A DNA stretch of 64,000 bases from Leishmania donovani. Lineage: Eukaryota; Euglenozoa; Kinetoplastea; Trypanosomatida; Trypanosomatidae. The stretch covers positions 406,429 through 470,428 of the forward strand of contig NC_018260.1 in NCBI RefSeq assembly GCF_000227135.1, written 5' to 3'. Under the pieces are notes generated by a model that ran no database searches, was not told the DNA's origin, and saw only the letters and a program-made list of their open reading frames with translations. A program made the translations under genes and the position numbers. Of this stretch, positions 40,735-51,325 are shown piece after piece (position 1 is the stretch's first letter; each line of letters starts with the position of its first letter).

Positions 40735-42705
40735 ATGGACTCGTACACCGATCTGTTGAATCTCAACTTCATGTACTCCCTGCGCACAGGGGACCTGTTG
40801 ACGGACATGATGATTGCGGCGCTGCTGCCGCTCGTGTCGAGTGCGATTGTATACCTCACACGTACATGGTGGCCGCAGCTGGTGAATCGCGCCCTCTCCT
40901 ATCTCTCCAAGGTTGACAGCGCGAGTGCTACCTTCAAGATGCTAGAGAACGGCAGTGGGCTCTACTATGGTCATACCCTTCGTGTGGCGCTGTCGACGTA
41001 TGTGACGAAGGTGCTGAAGCCTCGCTTCGACATAGCAGAGCTGAAGTACCTCTCGATTCCCGGAAAGGAGCTTCAAGATGCGGCGAACTACACCGAGGCC
41101 CTGCGAGACTACTGCTTCGTGAACGCCAGCCCGGCCAAGGAGCTTCCCATGCGTCTCACGGAGCACCTCGAGTTGAGGCAGACCCTGACAAGAAACGACG
41201 ACGACGGCGGACGGAACAAAGACGCAGGCCGTCACGGCAGGTGTGGGAGCTCACAAGCGCCCCAGGAGTCGCTATTCACCATCACGCAGTACAAGCATAG
41301 CTTCCCCGCACTCATGAAATTTCTCCGCTTGGCGCACGAGAGCACGGCGGAGGATTCTGAAAAGAGCGAGGCCGTCGCGCAACTGGAGCGCGACGCCAAC
41401 GCCGACGGCGACGCTATTCAGTCTCTCCTTGAGCGCTCACTGGAACACTACCGCCTCGAGTATAAAGAAATCACGGCGCGCACGGATCGCTACCTCTATC
41501 AACCGCTGTTGACGCGGCGGAAGCTCAGGTTTGGTTCTGATGGCGCAGAGAGGGGCCACAACGAGGGCGCGATGGAGTGCAACCGCTATCTTCTGCACGC
41601 CGGCAAGACGTTTCAGTCTCTCTTCTTCCCCGCGAAGCCGCGCCTTATTCAGCTCATCGACGACTTTGAGAAGAAGACCGGCAAGTACGCCATCCCCGGG
41701 TACCCTCAAAAGCTAGTGCTGCTGCTCTACGGGCCTCCCGGTACCGGCAAAACGAGTCTTGCCAAGGCTGTTGCCACCCACACTAAGCGGGACTTGTTTG
41801 CCATCTCGCTCTCGCGCATCCGCAGCGACGAGGAGCTGATGAAGTGCATGTTCAGCGGTCGCTTTAAGGTGAGCGATAAAAGAGATGGCGATAAGGTGAA
41901 CTACGACGACTGCAGCTGCGACTCGGAGTTGCTGGACCCGGCGAAGCTGGTGTACATCCTCGAGGACGTGGACGCCACGACGGCGATCGTCCTCAAGGAT
42001 GAGTCAGAGGAGGTAGAAACGGGAGGCGAAGCACAGAAGCAGCGGGAGAGACGCGAGGAGGAGGCCTCGACAGCTGCACCGCCGTCAAGCGATTCAACGA
42101 GCAGCGATGGGGAGTCTGAGGAAGAGAACGATATGGCTGAGAACGAGAGTGGCGAAGGTGCCGTCGTTGAGAGCCACGACGCGGGCAGGGATGCCACCGA
42201 CGAAGTCTCGCCGGGGGTCTTGACGCAGCGCGAAGTGGTGAAGGTAAAGAGCAAGAGGCAAACGATCGATCGCGCCCTCACTATCGATGGGCTCACGAAC
42301 GCGCTGAACGGTGTGCTGGACTTTCCCCAGCGCATTGTCATTATGACCACAAACCACATCGAAAGGCTGCACCCGTCGCTGCTGCGGCCTGGCGTAGTTA
42401 CAATGAAGCTGCACATGCACAACTTTGACGCGGCGTGTGCGGTGGACATGGTGAGGCACTACTTCTCTCACACAACGCTTCTCCCGGGACAGCTGGAGGA
42501 GCTGCGCTCGTTGCTGGAGGCGGCGTCGGCGAAAGCATCAAAGGTGGACACCACTGCGTCCATTTCGGATGAGGTTGCTGAAAGCAGCGCTCTGGGAACG
42601 AAAGGCTTCAGCCCCGCGGAGCTGGAGCAGCACTGCGCCGAATGTGACACGATAGAGGAATTGCTGGAGGTGCTTCGCCAGGGTAGCCGCGTGAACATAT
42701 TCTGA
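40735..42705 (+). CDS. BCS1-like AAA ATPase (656 aa)
   Basis: BCS1 is the mitochondrial inner-membrane AAA ATPase that translocates the folded Rieske protein into complex III. There is no cleavable presequence; a membrane segment at ~24-44 (MMIAALLPLVSSAIVYL) fits the BCS1 topology. Walker A is GPPGTGKT at 333-340 and Walker B is LEDVD at 409-413. A conserved block follows (LTIDGLTNALNGV, then IVIMTTNHIERLHPSLLRPG with the sensor Asn and arginine finger), matching the BCS1 subgroup of AAA proteins. An acidic Glu/Ser/Asp-rich insertion of ~90 residues (~422-512) separates Walker B from this block, and another insertion (~480 bases upstream of Walker A) extends the N-domain. BCS1 proteins are usually ~420-500 aa. 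This could be the true BCS1 or a BCS1-type paralogue. Confidence 0.88.
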   Translation: MDSYTDLLNLNFMYSLRTGDLLTDMMIAALLPLVSSAIVYLTRTWWPQLVNRALSYLSKVDSASATFKMLENGSGLYYGHTLRVALSTYVTKVLKPRFDIAELKYLSIPGKELQDAANYTEALRDYCFVNASPAKELPMRLTEHLELRQTLTRNDDDGGRNKDAGRHGRCGSSQAPQESLFTITQYKHSFPALMKFLRLAHESTAEDSEKSEAVAQLERDANADGDAIQSLLERSLEHYRLEYKEITARTDRYLYQPLLTRRKLRFGSDGAERGHNEGAMECNRYLLHAGKTFQSLFFPAKPRLIQLIDDFEKKTGKYAIPGYPQKLVLLLYGPPGTGKTSLAKAVATHTKRDLFAISLSRIRSDEELMKCMFSGRFKVSDKRDGDKVNYDDCSCDSELLDPAKLVYILEDVDATTAIVLKDESEEVETGGEAQKQRERREEEASTAAPPSSDSTSSDGESEEENDMAENESGEGAVVESHDAGRDATDEVSPGVLTQREVVKVKSKRQTIDRALTIDGLTNALNGVLDFPQRIVIMTTNHIERLHPSLLRPGVVTMKLHMHNFDAACAVDMVRHYFSHTTLLPGQLEELRSLLEAASAKASKVDTTASISDEVAESSALGTKGFSPAELEQHCAECDTIEELLEVLRQGSRVNIF

Positions 42706-43818
42706 AGCGGAGAAAGTAGGCAGCCGCACCATCGTCGCGGCGATGAGGGTGGCATGCCGGGTCATGTGCTGTCTGGGTTTCTTGCGTTTTCCTTTCTCCC
42801 TAGGCCGTGTGACGCCTCTCGGTTCTTTGACCCTTGTCTCGCCGTTCTCGTGTGCGCCTCTCACCCACCCCCTCCCGACCCTCCTGCGCCACATCGGCTG
42901 GGTAATGATAGCAGCAGGAGAGGTTGTGCGGCGAGGTGCGGCACCATGAGGAAAAGGCGTGCGTGTCCGTGTGTTGATGTCGCACGAGAGCGATCAAAAG
43001 CTCTTTTGTGTTTTTTTTTTCGTTTGCCAGTTCTCATTTGATTCTTGTCTGCATGCGTGTGTGTGTGTGTGTGTATGTGTATGTGTGTCTGCCCCATCCC
43101 CTCCTCACCGCGCTCCCCCTCTCCTGTGCCTCCCCCTACACCTTTCCATACCCCCTCTTCCAGCAGCGCAAAGAAAAAGGAAGACCAGAGTAGCGCGCAC
43201 CCGCACGCGCACAAACACAATGAAGCAAAAGACGACGGGTAAGACTCCCACGAGCGAAAGTCGACGCGTAATGTCGGGCCCTTCAACTTTGCGCACCGCC
43301 GCACAACACCACAGCCTTTGCCGTGCCCGTTGATGGTGCGCCAGTGTGGGATTGGGTCATTCAGATGGGCACTGTGGTCATCTATGGTTATCTTGCGGAG
43401 AGGATCGAAAAAAAAAAAGACCGGGTCACGCTCTCCATTCACACTCAGACGTGCCTCCATTATCGAAAAGCGCTATGCTTCTGTTGCTCCCCACTCTTTG
43501 TTCTCCCTTGTCTCCGCCTTGAAGTGTCGGCTTCTACGCATACACGCACAGCTGTTCGCCTTCTGTCTTTGTGGCTCGTCGTGTACCAGCCGGTCTTGCT
43601 CGCCTCGAGGTCCATTTCCTCGATTGTTGGACGTTGCGCAGACGGAGATCTCGTCGCGCACGGCACCTCTTTGGTTTCCGCCTCAACGGATCGCCTGCGT
43701 CGCAGAGCAAGAACTGTCGCCCAGGTCGATAATCATAGCATCGCGCTAGTTGGGCGCATGCACCTACTCTTACGCTGTTGTTCCCCCTCCTACACCATCA
43801 CCACCCCTCGCAGTCATC
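42706..43818. other. intergenic/UTR region
   Basis: No supported gene. TG microsatellite at about 43057-43090; pyrimidine-rich tract at about 43778-43797 and AG at 43812-43813 just before the next start. Confidence 0.6.
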
Positions 43819-44913
43819 ATGACGGACCCGACACGTAGGGATCCCACCGAGTTCCTGCGGGTGCTTCGCCGCATGTCGAATACGACGTCGTGGCAAAAGG
43901 CAATGATCTTCGCCTCCAAGGGTCGCATGGTCGGCTACCGTCTCACCCTCGAGCACTACAACACAGTCCTCTACTCCCAGTCCATGTGGGGGCGTGCGCT
44001 GGAGATGATCAAGGTAATTCGGGCCATGCAGCAGGATGGCGTGCAGCCCAACGGCGCCACGTACTACTACATCGTGAATGGCATGGCAAACGCAGAGCAC
44101 GGCTACAACTACGACTTCAACATCAACCATAGGCTGGAAAAGCTGCAGCACTGGCGTGTGGCGCTGAATGCACTCCAGGCGTGCGAGGCCAACGGCTTCG
44201 ACTCGACCGACACAATGCACAACTCCGTCATTGTAACCATGACCATACCCGGCATGAACCACTGGAAGGAGGCCTTGCAAGTACTAAAAAAGATCATCGA
44301 TGAGGATCGGCAGCTACATCCGAGCATGGTTCGCTTCCTTCATGACTGCCTGATTCGCAACTACCGCCCTCGTGAGGCGAGCGATTTGTTGCGACGCGCA
44401 GCTGAGCGCGGCGTGAAAGGGTACGAAAGCGCGTGGGAAACGGACGTCTACAAGGGCAAACCGACAGACGCCCAGCTCGAAGCCTCGCAAGCCGAGGCTG
44501 CCGTGACGGCCGCAGCGGGGACGGAGTGTGTAGCTGGTAGCAGCGGCGCTCTCTCGTCCTTGACGTCGGACTGCAAGGAAGCTACCCGCAACTCTGCACA
44601 AGCATCCGCAGCTGCCACGCTCATGGCCCTGCAGCTGCGTGGCGATCAGGCACTGCCTCCGCCGCAGATGCGCAGCGCCCTTCAGGAAGAGATGGAGCGA
44701 AACATTACAGCTGAGCGACAGGCGCTGCGCCCCTTCACCGCGGGGTTGCACTACACCGAAATGCGCTCCGTCTTCCGTCCACGTGTGCATCGCCAGCTGT
44801 GGTACCAGTGGCATCAAATCGCGAACCGCTATCGGCCCACCGCATCGCTCAAGCGTCGTCAGCTGGCTCCCCGAGACTCGCCCACCGGTATCCCCGCATG
44901 GAATCGCCTGTGA
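43819..44913 (+). CDS. pentatricopeptide-repeat (PPR)-type protein (364 aa)
   Basis: Paired helices with PPR signatures are visible. One is TLEHYNTVLYSQSMWGRALEM followed by VIRAMQQDGVQPNGATYYYI (~35-85), with the typical G-x-x-P-[ND] turn. Others are a WRVALNALQACEANGFDSTD repeat (~114-133) and a WKEALQVLKKIIDEDRQLHP repeat (~150-172). PPR proteins bind single-stranded organellar RNA, and kinetoplastids have many in the mitochondrial ribosome and RNA-processing complexes. The C-terminus is basic and aromatic (HRQLWYQWHQIANRYRP). There is no obvious cleavable presequence from the chosen ATG; a start further upstream in the frame (from 43750) is possible but is separated from the ATG by a splice-like AG at 43812-43813. 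Confidence 0.8.
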   Translation: MTDPTRRDPTEFLRVLRRMSNTTSWQKAMIFASKGRMVGYRLTLEHYNTVLYSQSMWGRALEMIKVIRAMQQDGVQPNGATYYYIVNGMANAEHGYNYDFNINHRLEKLQHWRVALNALQACEANGFDSTDTMHNSVIVTMTIPGMNHWKEALQVLKKIIDEDRQLHPSMVRFLHDCLIRNYRPREASDLLRRAAERGVKGYESAWETDVYKGKPTDAQLEASQAEAAVTAAAGTECVAGSSGALSSLTSDCKEATRNSAQASAAATLMALQLRGDQALPPPQMRSALQEEMERNITAERQALRPFTAGLHYTEMRSVFRPRVHRQLWYQWHQIANRYRPTASLKRRQLAPRDSPTGIPAWNRL

Positions 44914-46008
44914 GGAGCAGCAAAAGCCGATGAAGAGCTCGGCGAACGAAGAAGAGTACTCGGGGCGTGCGTGTTTATTTGTGTGTGTGTGTGTGTCCCG
45001 GTCAGGTGGCACGACAACCGGCATCGCACAGGAAACCTTTTGAGGAGCCGCCCAGTGTGTTGGCTGGTTTCGGTCCGCAACCGGCCCTCGGCACCAGCTC
45101 TCTTTTGGTGTGTCTGTCGGCGGCGATCACGTCAACCGACCGACCTCTGCATCTTCACAGTATCTCTGGTTAATCGATCAAGCGTGTGCGCTCCGCTGTG
45201 AGGGAAGCGAAAGAATACATAAAGAGAGAGAGCGAGAAAAAGGCCGCGTAGTAATGGCAGAGAAACAGCGGTTCGCCGGATATGGCAAGGCAGCCGTGAC
45301 GACAGGCAACGCGGGAGCAGGCGGCTACCGCAATGCACTTTGTGTGTTTCACTGTGCGTCTGCGTGTGTCACCTCGTGTGCTCTGGGTGGGATGGGGGAG
45401 GGATGCTCCAACATACGCGAGGCCTCATGTGCTTTTCTTCTGTGTTACCCATCTTCTCATCTGCTCGCCTCCCGAATGAACACCCCCTCGGCGCGGCACC
45501 AAAGCTGCTGCCGAGGAGGCCAACACAGGCGCCTCTTCCCTCCCTTCAACGTCTCGGCGCGGGAAAAGCAGAGACGCCCTTATCGCCACCGCGACAGCGA
45601 CACGCACACGCACACGCAGGCACATTAAACCGCCTTTGCGTTTTGTTTTCTCTCGATTTTTTTTGTTTGTTTTATCGCATTCTGTCGCCTCTCTACCGCG
45701 CTGATCGCCTATCATAGTTGCGCTTCCGTTCTTTACTACTCTTGTTTCGCTGTTGTTGTTGATGGGGCAGCTCAACTCACCAGCGCTATCCACACCCTCA
45801 TCTCACTCTCATAGACTGCTGAAAGAAGTTACCCGGGCACGACAGCTCGTAGCACACACACGCACACTAGCAAGCAAACACGTAGAGCGTGGGTCCGCTC
45901 TTCTCGCTCCTACGCCGCAACGGCCAACAACCGCTTACCTACGCACGTCTCTTCTTCTTTTCCGCTTTCCGCTTCACCAAGAGCGCGAGCTCGAGCAAGG
46001 GAACGCTA
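44914..46008. other. intergenic/UTR region
   Basis: No supported gene. A short TG run near 44975-44997, T-rich tract at 45640-45680, and a polypyrimidine tract at 45947-45975 before the F-box gene. Confidence 0.6.
45947..45981 (+). promoter_or_regulatory. candidate spliced-leader acceptor for the F-box gene
   Basis: TCTCTTCTTCTTTTCCGCTT and further pyrimidines end in CACCAAG with AG at 45980-45981, 28 bases before the ATG at 46009. It argues against any earlier non-ATG start in the same frame. Confidence 0.45.
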
Positions 46009-48420
46009 ATGTCGACGTGGGCCTCTCGCCTCTCCTCGAGCAAGTCGGTGTCGCCGACATCGGGGACGGAGAGCCGTGGGGCAGCAGCGCAGCGTGACTT
46101 CTCTTCAGTGTCCAACACCGCGTCACCGACAAGCATGGTGAGCGGTGGGGGCGCCGGCGCCGACGTCGGTGCTGGCAGTGGAAACGCCGCCGCACTTCTT
46201 CGCGAGGAGTTCCGTGTCGTTGCGGAGGCGTACAATGAACAGAACGTGTATCTGCTGCGCCTCCCGCCGGACTGCTGGGATATGGCCGCGAAGTACCTCT
46301 CCTACATGGACGTCATTGCCCTCGGTCAAGCCTGTCGCTCTCTGTGGAGAGTGCTGCACAACCTCGACAGCTTGTGGCGCCGCCAGCTCAGCTACTTCTA
46401 CCACGACATGCGCGACCTTCGAGGCGGGAAGCTTCTCTGCACAGCCCCGCTCTTTCCAGAGTCGCCGTGCAGTCGCAGCACAAGTCACCAAGGGAGCATG
46501 GGTGCGCTGACGGGGCCAGCAGGGGGGCAAGAGTGGCCGCGCAAGGCATGGCATCAGTCGTACATGTCGGCCTACGAGCGGTTTTTTCAGGAGCGACGTG
46601 TGTACGTGCTGGACTCGCATCGCGAATGGCATTTCCAAGAGCTGGCGGACGTGGAGGACAAGTCCACAGGCATGTTCACAGTCGCGCTGCACGACGGCCG
46701 CGTCGAGGCTCTGACAGCGGCCGCCTCCCCTCTCTCGATGGACCCTTTTTCATTCTCCGGTGCCTGGTCCGCATCGCCACCGCAGCAGCTGCTGCCATGG
46801 GTCGCCGCCGCCTCGGTCTCTGCCACCGCATCGCCGATTTTCGCGAATGCCGTCGATAGCACGCGGGAGTGGTTGCTTGCTGCCCCTTCGTCGCCGGCGT
46901 CCTTTGCAGCGTCGCAGCCGCCGGCGTCACCCGCGCAGGCACCGACGCCGCTGCACGTTCGCACCACATCCGCGCAGACAAATGGAACGTCGATTGGCAG
47001 CAGTCCAGCGATCGCGCCAGCCGCTGCACCGTCTACTCCGCCGCTGCTGCCGCGCGTCGGTGAGCCGATCATCAATGAGCACAATCCCCTCCTGCGTCTG
47101 CGCGTGTACGCGATCGAGCCGGTGGAAGCGGAGGAAAACAGAGACGCCGAAGCCGCAGAAGTGGCCGCGTATGCCAGTAGGATTGATGAGGAGCGCCACC
47201 GCAGTCACGCCTCGCTAGCCTCGAGCATCTCGGCCAGTCTTTCCGGGATGACGGAGGAACAGGTGGTTGAGTATGTGATGCGGCTGTCGCTCGCAGAAAC
47301 GCAACAGGCGGCTTCACGGTCTTCTTCGTCGTCGCCAACCGCTGAGGCACCATCGAATGCGAAGCCCGCGGCAACAGATCCGGTGGGCTCTGCCACACAG
47401 CAGCAGCCGAAGCTGTACCGGCATTGCCACTACCGCGGTGCCAATCCAACGGCATCTCTGCCGCTCAGCGAACTTCTCGCCATCCTCGACGCGTTCACCA
47501 ACAACGCTTCCGATCAGCTGCAGTACCACCACGTGCGGAACTGCACAGAGGACGAGGATCCGGCGTTTCTGCAGCGTCTTTCGGAGACGCTCCGGAGCGC
47601 GAAGCACCGGCGGCTGCACCTCGGTAATCATCACCGAGCCGTGCGCAACAACGGGCAAACGACGCGCAACCGTGCGGGACGGTCAGCCGGAGCAGGCTCG
47701 GCCGATGCGCCCTCTCTCAGTCTCTCTGCCGCTGGCACGGCCACGCCGCCGCAGCAGCCGCCTCCGATGAACCGCATGCTGCGCGGCTTTCACGGAGACC
47801 TGTTGGAGATTACAGAGCGAGAAGCGCAGCTGGTAGCCGGCACGCTGCTTGGCATGCCTCGCGTGATTGACGAATTTGTAGCCTTCCGGTGCTACGACCC
47901 GGCGCTGCTGTACCACAGGCTGTACTCATCGAGCACGGCCATCGATAGGGCTGACACCCGAGGCACACCTCGAGAGGCGCGGGGAGAGGCGCCGTGGCTC
48001 AAGGATAACTCTGTGCTCTCGGACGGCGTGTCACCCATCAGCAGGCAGACCACTCAGGCAGGAAGCAGCGGGCCTACCCACCAGTCTGTCGAGACACCTG
48101 CCGCCATACCGCCATTGACAACGTTGACGCCGTCGCTGAGGCCGCTCCCGTTCTTTACACGCTTTTTTCTCGCACCCGAGTTGTGCCACGACGGTTGCAT
48201 TGCCCTCATCGTCGTGGACGTGGTTCGTGTGCTCGTCATAGTGGAGAAGGAGGTCGTCACCACGGACAATCCTGATTGGGCCTCGCCCCTGATTGCGCGT
48301 GGTGGTCGCGTGGTAGTGCACGGCCAGGGGTACAACGCCCAAGCCTACACACGCGACGAGTACAACTACGTACCGCTGAACCCCACGCGGCGCCGCCGCA
48401 ACTCGGACTCGGGGGGGTGA
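46009..48420 (+). CDS. F-box protein with a UIM-like motif (803 aa)
   Basis: Residues ~81-128 form an F-box: LPPDCW, then AAKYLSYMDVIALGQACRSL, then LWRRQL. F-box proteins bind SKP1 and recruit substrates to SCF (cullin-1) ubiquitin ligases. A second motif at ~415-435 (EEQVVEYVMRLSLAETQ) fits the ubiquitin-interacting motif pattern: acidic start, hydrophobic core, conserved Ser near the end. The rest alternates between Ser/Ala/Pro-rich disorder and conserved-looking blocks, such as ~60 residues after the F-box (WHQSYMSAYERFFQERRVYV) and the last ~120 residues (FFLAPELCHDGCIALIVVDV). No substrate-binding repeats (LRR, WD40, Kelch) are visible. F-box assignment is good; the UIM is a motif-level call. 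Confidence 0.85.
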   Translation: MSTWASRLSSSKSVSPTSGTESRGAAAQRDFSSVSNTASPTSMVSGGGAGADVGAGSGNAAALLREEFRVVAEAYNEQNVYLLRLPPDCWDMAAKYLSYMDVIALGQACRSLWRVLHNLDSLWRRQLSYFYHDMRDLRGGKLLCTAPLFPESPCSRSTSHQGSMGALTGPAGGQEWPRKAWHQSYMSAYERFFQERRVYVLDSHREWHFQELADVEDKSTGMFTVALHDGRVEALTAAASPLSMDPFSFSGAWSASPPQQLLPWVAAASVSATASPIFANAVDSTREWLLAAPSSPASFAASQPPASPAQAPTPLHVRTTSAQTNGTSIGSSPAIAPAAAPSTPPLLPRVGEPIINEHNPLLRLRVYAIEPVEAEENRDAEAAEVAAYASRIDEERHRSHASLASSISASLSGMTEEQVVEYVMRLSLAETQQAASRSSSSSPTAEAPSNAKPAATDPVGSATQQQPKLYRHCHYRGANPTASLPLSELLAILDAFTNNASDQLQYHHVRNCTEDEDPAFLQRLSETLRSAKHRRLHLGNHHRAVRNNGQTTRNRAGRSAGAGSADAPSLSLSAAGTATPPQQPPPMNRMLRGFHGDLLEITEREAQLVAGTLLGMPRVIDEFVAFRCYDPALLYHRLYSSSTAIDRADTRGTPREARGEAPWLKDNSVLSDGVSPISRQTTQAGSSGPTHQSVETPAAIPPLTTLTPSLRPLPFFTRFFLAPELCHDGCIALIVVDVVRVLVIVEKEVVTTDNPDWASPLIARGGRVVVHGQGYNAQAYTRDEYNYVPLNPTRRRRNSDSGG

Positions 48421-49459
48421 GAGGGGAGGTGAATAGAATGGATGTGGCCGGAAAAACGAGCGGAAGGCAACACACCACGCGGCAGGGGTGCAGCGTCCGA
48501 CTTATTTGTGTGTTTGTGTGTGTGTGTGTGTGTCTTTCTGCGCTATGTCATCCAGCCATCCCAGCGCGCCATCGCATCGTAACTTGGCCACCGCCCGAAC
48601 CTCCCTCCCCACCTGTCGGAGCATGAACCAAAAGCCGGCAACACAAGCAGTAATGACGAAAACAGAGAGACGCCAGCGGTAGACGATTGGGGCTGCGCCT
48701 TTTCTTCTTGCTTCGATGCTGTTGAGCGGATGCCACAGTCACCCACGGTGTGATGAAACCAGTCAGGGGGGGGGCGTTATGTGAGTTATGGAAGCAGTAC
48801 AGCGTACCACCGCCGTAATGCAGGCAGCACACACATACACACACGGTTTGTCGCCTCCGATTTGGTGAAGCTATGTACTTGCGGTGGCCATGCCCTCACC
48901 AAACTGACGTAGAGTCGCACCTTCTCCACCCACCCCAACTCTCACCCCCTCCACTCCGCTTTTACCGTCGCCACCTTCTTGTCTGCATGTGCGTGTGTCT
49001 TTACGCATCGTCCTCTCCTGCTCTTTCTTCTCCATCTCTCTCGGCTATGAGTGATCTACATGAAAAGGTGGGGAGGCTGACGCTGCCACTGCCGCTGCGC
49101 TGCTCCCCCAGTTAGCTCCACCAACGCACACATACACACATACACATACATAGAGAGGGAGACCCACCCGTTTACGTATGCAAAGCCATACATATCGGTG
49201 TATGCACACACACAGACACACACACAAGCCCGTCTAATATATAGAAGGCGCTCAACACGAAGCAGCACGTGTTGATGGACGCAGAGCGAGACGCTACGAC
49301 TTCTCCCTTTATCAGAGAAAAGAAAACGGTACGCTCTTCGTCTGTAAAGTCGCATAGACAGGAATACACACATACACACACTGCGCGCGCACGTCTTCCT
49401 CTTTCGCTGTGCCTTGTGACAGCCCTGTAGCCCAGTAACTATTTCTCACCGCTACCATC
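48421..49459. other. intergenic/UTR region
   Basis: No supported gene. TG microsatellite at about 48505-48532, CA-rich tracts around 49125-49225, and a pyrimidine tract with AG (about 49396-49428) before the WD40 gene. Confidence 0.6.
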
Positions 49460-51325
49460 ATGCCCGCTATGGCACGTCTCAGGGCGGTCAGTCCCTCGGT
49501 CAAAGCACGCGAAGCCACCGCCGTCTATTCCGAAACGAAATGCTTCCACGCCAAGGGTGCCGTGGTCGCGATGGCTACAAGCCACAACAGCACCATGTGG
49601 CTCGCGATGCAGGACGGGCGTGTAGAGGTGCGCGACGTGCACACTGGCCAAGTCGTGCATACCTTCGCCGTCGCCGGTGTGCGTCAGCGGCGCAACAAGG
49701 TGTGGTGCATGCTTTCCGTCTACGACGTAGTTCATCAGGAGGCGCAGCTGTGGATGGGGATGAGTTCTGGCGCGATTGAGGTTTACACAGAAAACTACCA
49801 GCTGCGCCGGCAGCTCAGCAAGCATCTCTCCGGTGTGTACTGCCTCGCCCAGTACCGCGGCGACGTCGCCTACGCGGGCTCGAGCGACTTCACCATCACG
49901 CAGTGGCGCGTCGCGGATGGGCGACTGCTGCGCGTTCTGGCAGGACACAGCAACTACGTCCGTTGTCTCTACGCCGAAGGCAACGCCCTCGTGAGCGGAT
50001 CAGATGACAGCACCGTTCGCGTCTGGGATACCGCCAGCGGCGCGTCCCTACAGCAGTACAGCCACCTACACCGCGAGAGCGGCGGCGTCTCGGCATTCTG
50101 CCGTGTGGGGACGGCAATGTGGTCAGGCGACCAAAGCGGCGTGATTGCGGTGTGGCGGCTGAAGGATGGCAAGGTGCTGCTCGTGTGCCGCCAGGTGCAG
50201 GGGCGAGTCATGTCTCTCCGCAAGGTGGGGGCGCGGGTGTACGCTGGTAGCGCTGAAGGCTGTATTTACGTCTTCAACGCAGGGGACTGCACGGTCGTGA
50301 ATCGCCTCGATGATCACGTGGGCAGCAGCATCTCCGCCATCGCCTGCGCCGTGGAGGTGAACCGCTACTTTGTGTGGTCGGGCAGCGCAGACAACACGAT
50401 ACAGTGCTGGCACCACGATGAGCACCAGCCTATGACAGCAGAGCGCGAGGGAGCTTTGGACATGCGGTGGTATTACACAACGCAGCTGCCGTACCTGCAG
50501 GCAAACGAGGCGCTGCTGGAGCAGCAGCGAGAGCTGGCGGAGCTCATGGTCCTCGCCAGCGGCTCCGACGACGCTGTGCGTAGTTTCTTGGACAGCCTAG
50601 GAGACGGCCGTGAGACGGCTGCCGCGCGGTACTGGCTCCTGGACGGTAAGGTAAAGCAGATGCAGAAGCGGTACGACACAACGGAGGAGGCGACGCGCGC
50701 GATCGACGCCGCGGTAGAGCGGAAGACACACACGTTGGAAGTCCTGCGCCGACAGCTAGCTCGCTTGACGGAAACCCTCAGCAGCGCCAAACAGCGGCCG
50801 CCGGTGCCTTCCTCTAGTGTCGCCGCCGTTTCAGCCGTGCCGGGAGGAGCATCAGTCCCGGCCTCCCCAACGGCTACTGAGCCCCCCGCAGTGCTTGCCG
50901 GGGTGGCGCCACCCCTGGTCACCGTTTCGCCGCCACCAGATCTGTCGGCGTTGTCCACATCGTCACCTCTAGGCACCGCCGTGCCGTCTCGGCCCTCTAC
51001 GTTTGTTTCTGCTCTCCCCTGTGCTCCTTCACCGCCCCCGCTGCAGACGGCGGTGGCTTCTGCCCCGCTGCCGCCGCCGCGGCCCAAGGTGCCCGCGCCT
51101 GAGCGCACCTCCTCCGCGCCGTGTATTGTGACGGAGGCACAGGTGACCCTCAGTCGCAGCTACGAGCCGGTGCTCAGCTCCCTGCCGCCACCGCCGAAAG
51201 CGGCGGTCCCCCCGCCCCCCGTGGCAGCAGTGCCACCCCCTCCACCTACCCGCGGCATGGGAGCGCTTGGCGAGTTGCTCGCGGAAACCAGTGCACCACC
51301 TCTGACTCGCCGGATGTCATTTTAG
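49460..51325 (+). CDS. WD40 / coiled-coil / proline-rich protein, paralogue 1 (621 aa)
   Basis: Residues ~33-320 form about seven WD40 blades. The clearest is GHSNYVRCLYAEGNALVSGS followed by DDSTVRVWD; the last ends GSADNTIQCW. A coiled coil follows (~345-445, rich in Glu, Gln, Arg and Leu), then a Pro/Ala-rich tail with polyproline runs (SLPPPPKAAVPPPPVAA) to the end. WD40 propellers are protein-interaction platforms, and polyproline tails often bind SH3, WW or profilin-type domains, so a scaffold role is likely. The next gene is a paralogue with the same domain order and shared phrases (RCLYAEGNALVSGSDD; CWxxDE). No named family recognised. Confidence 0.92.
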   Translation: MPAMARLRAVSPSVKAREATAVYSETKCFHAKGAVVAMATSHNSTMWLAMQDGRVEVRDVHTGQVVHTFAVAGVRQRRNKVWCMLSVYDVVHQEAQLWMGMSSGAIEVYTENYQLRRQLSKHLSGVYCLAQYRGDVAYAGSSDFTITQWRVADGRLLRVLAGHSNYVRCLYAEGNALVSGSDDSTVRVWDTASGASLQQYSHLHRESGGVSAFCRVGTAMWSGDQSGVIAVWRLKDGKVLLVCRQVQGRVMSLRKVGARVYAGSAEGCIYVFNAGDCTVVNRLDDHVGSSISAIACAVEVNRYFVWSGSADNTIQCWHHDEHQPMTAEREGALDMRWYYTTQLPYLQANEALLEQQRELAELMVLASGSDDAVRSFLDSLGDGRETAAARYWLLDGKVKQMQKRYDTTEEATRAIDAAVERKTHTLEVLRRQLARLTETLSSAKQRPPVPSSSVAAVSAVPGGASVPASPTATEPPAVLAGVAPPLVTVSPPPDLSALSTSSPLGTAVPSRPSTFVSALPCAPSPPPLQTAVASAPLPPPRPKVPAPERTSSAPCIVTEAQVTLSRSYEPVLSSLPPPPKAAVPPPPVAAVPPPPPTRGMGALGELLAETSAPPLTRRMSF

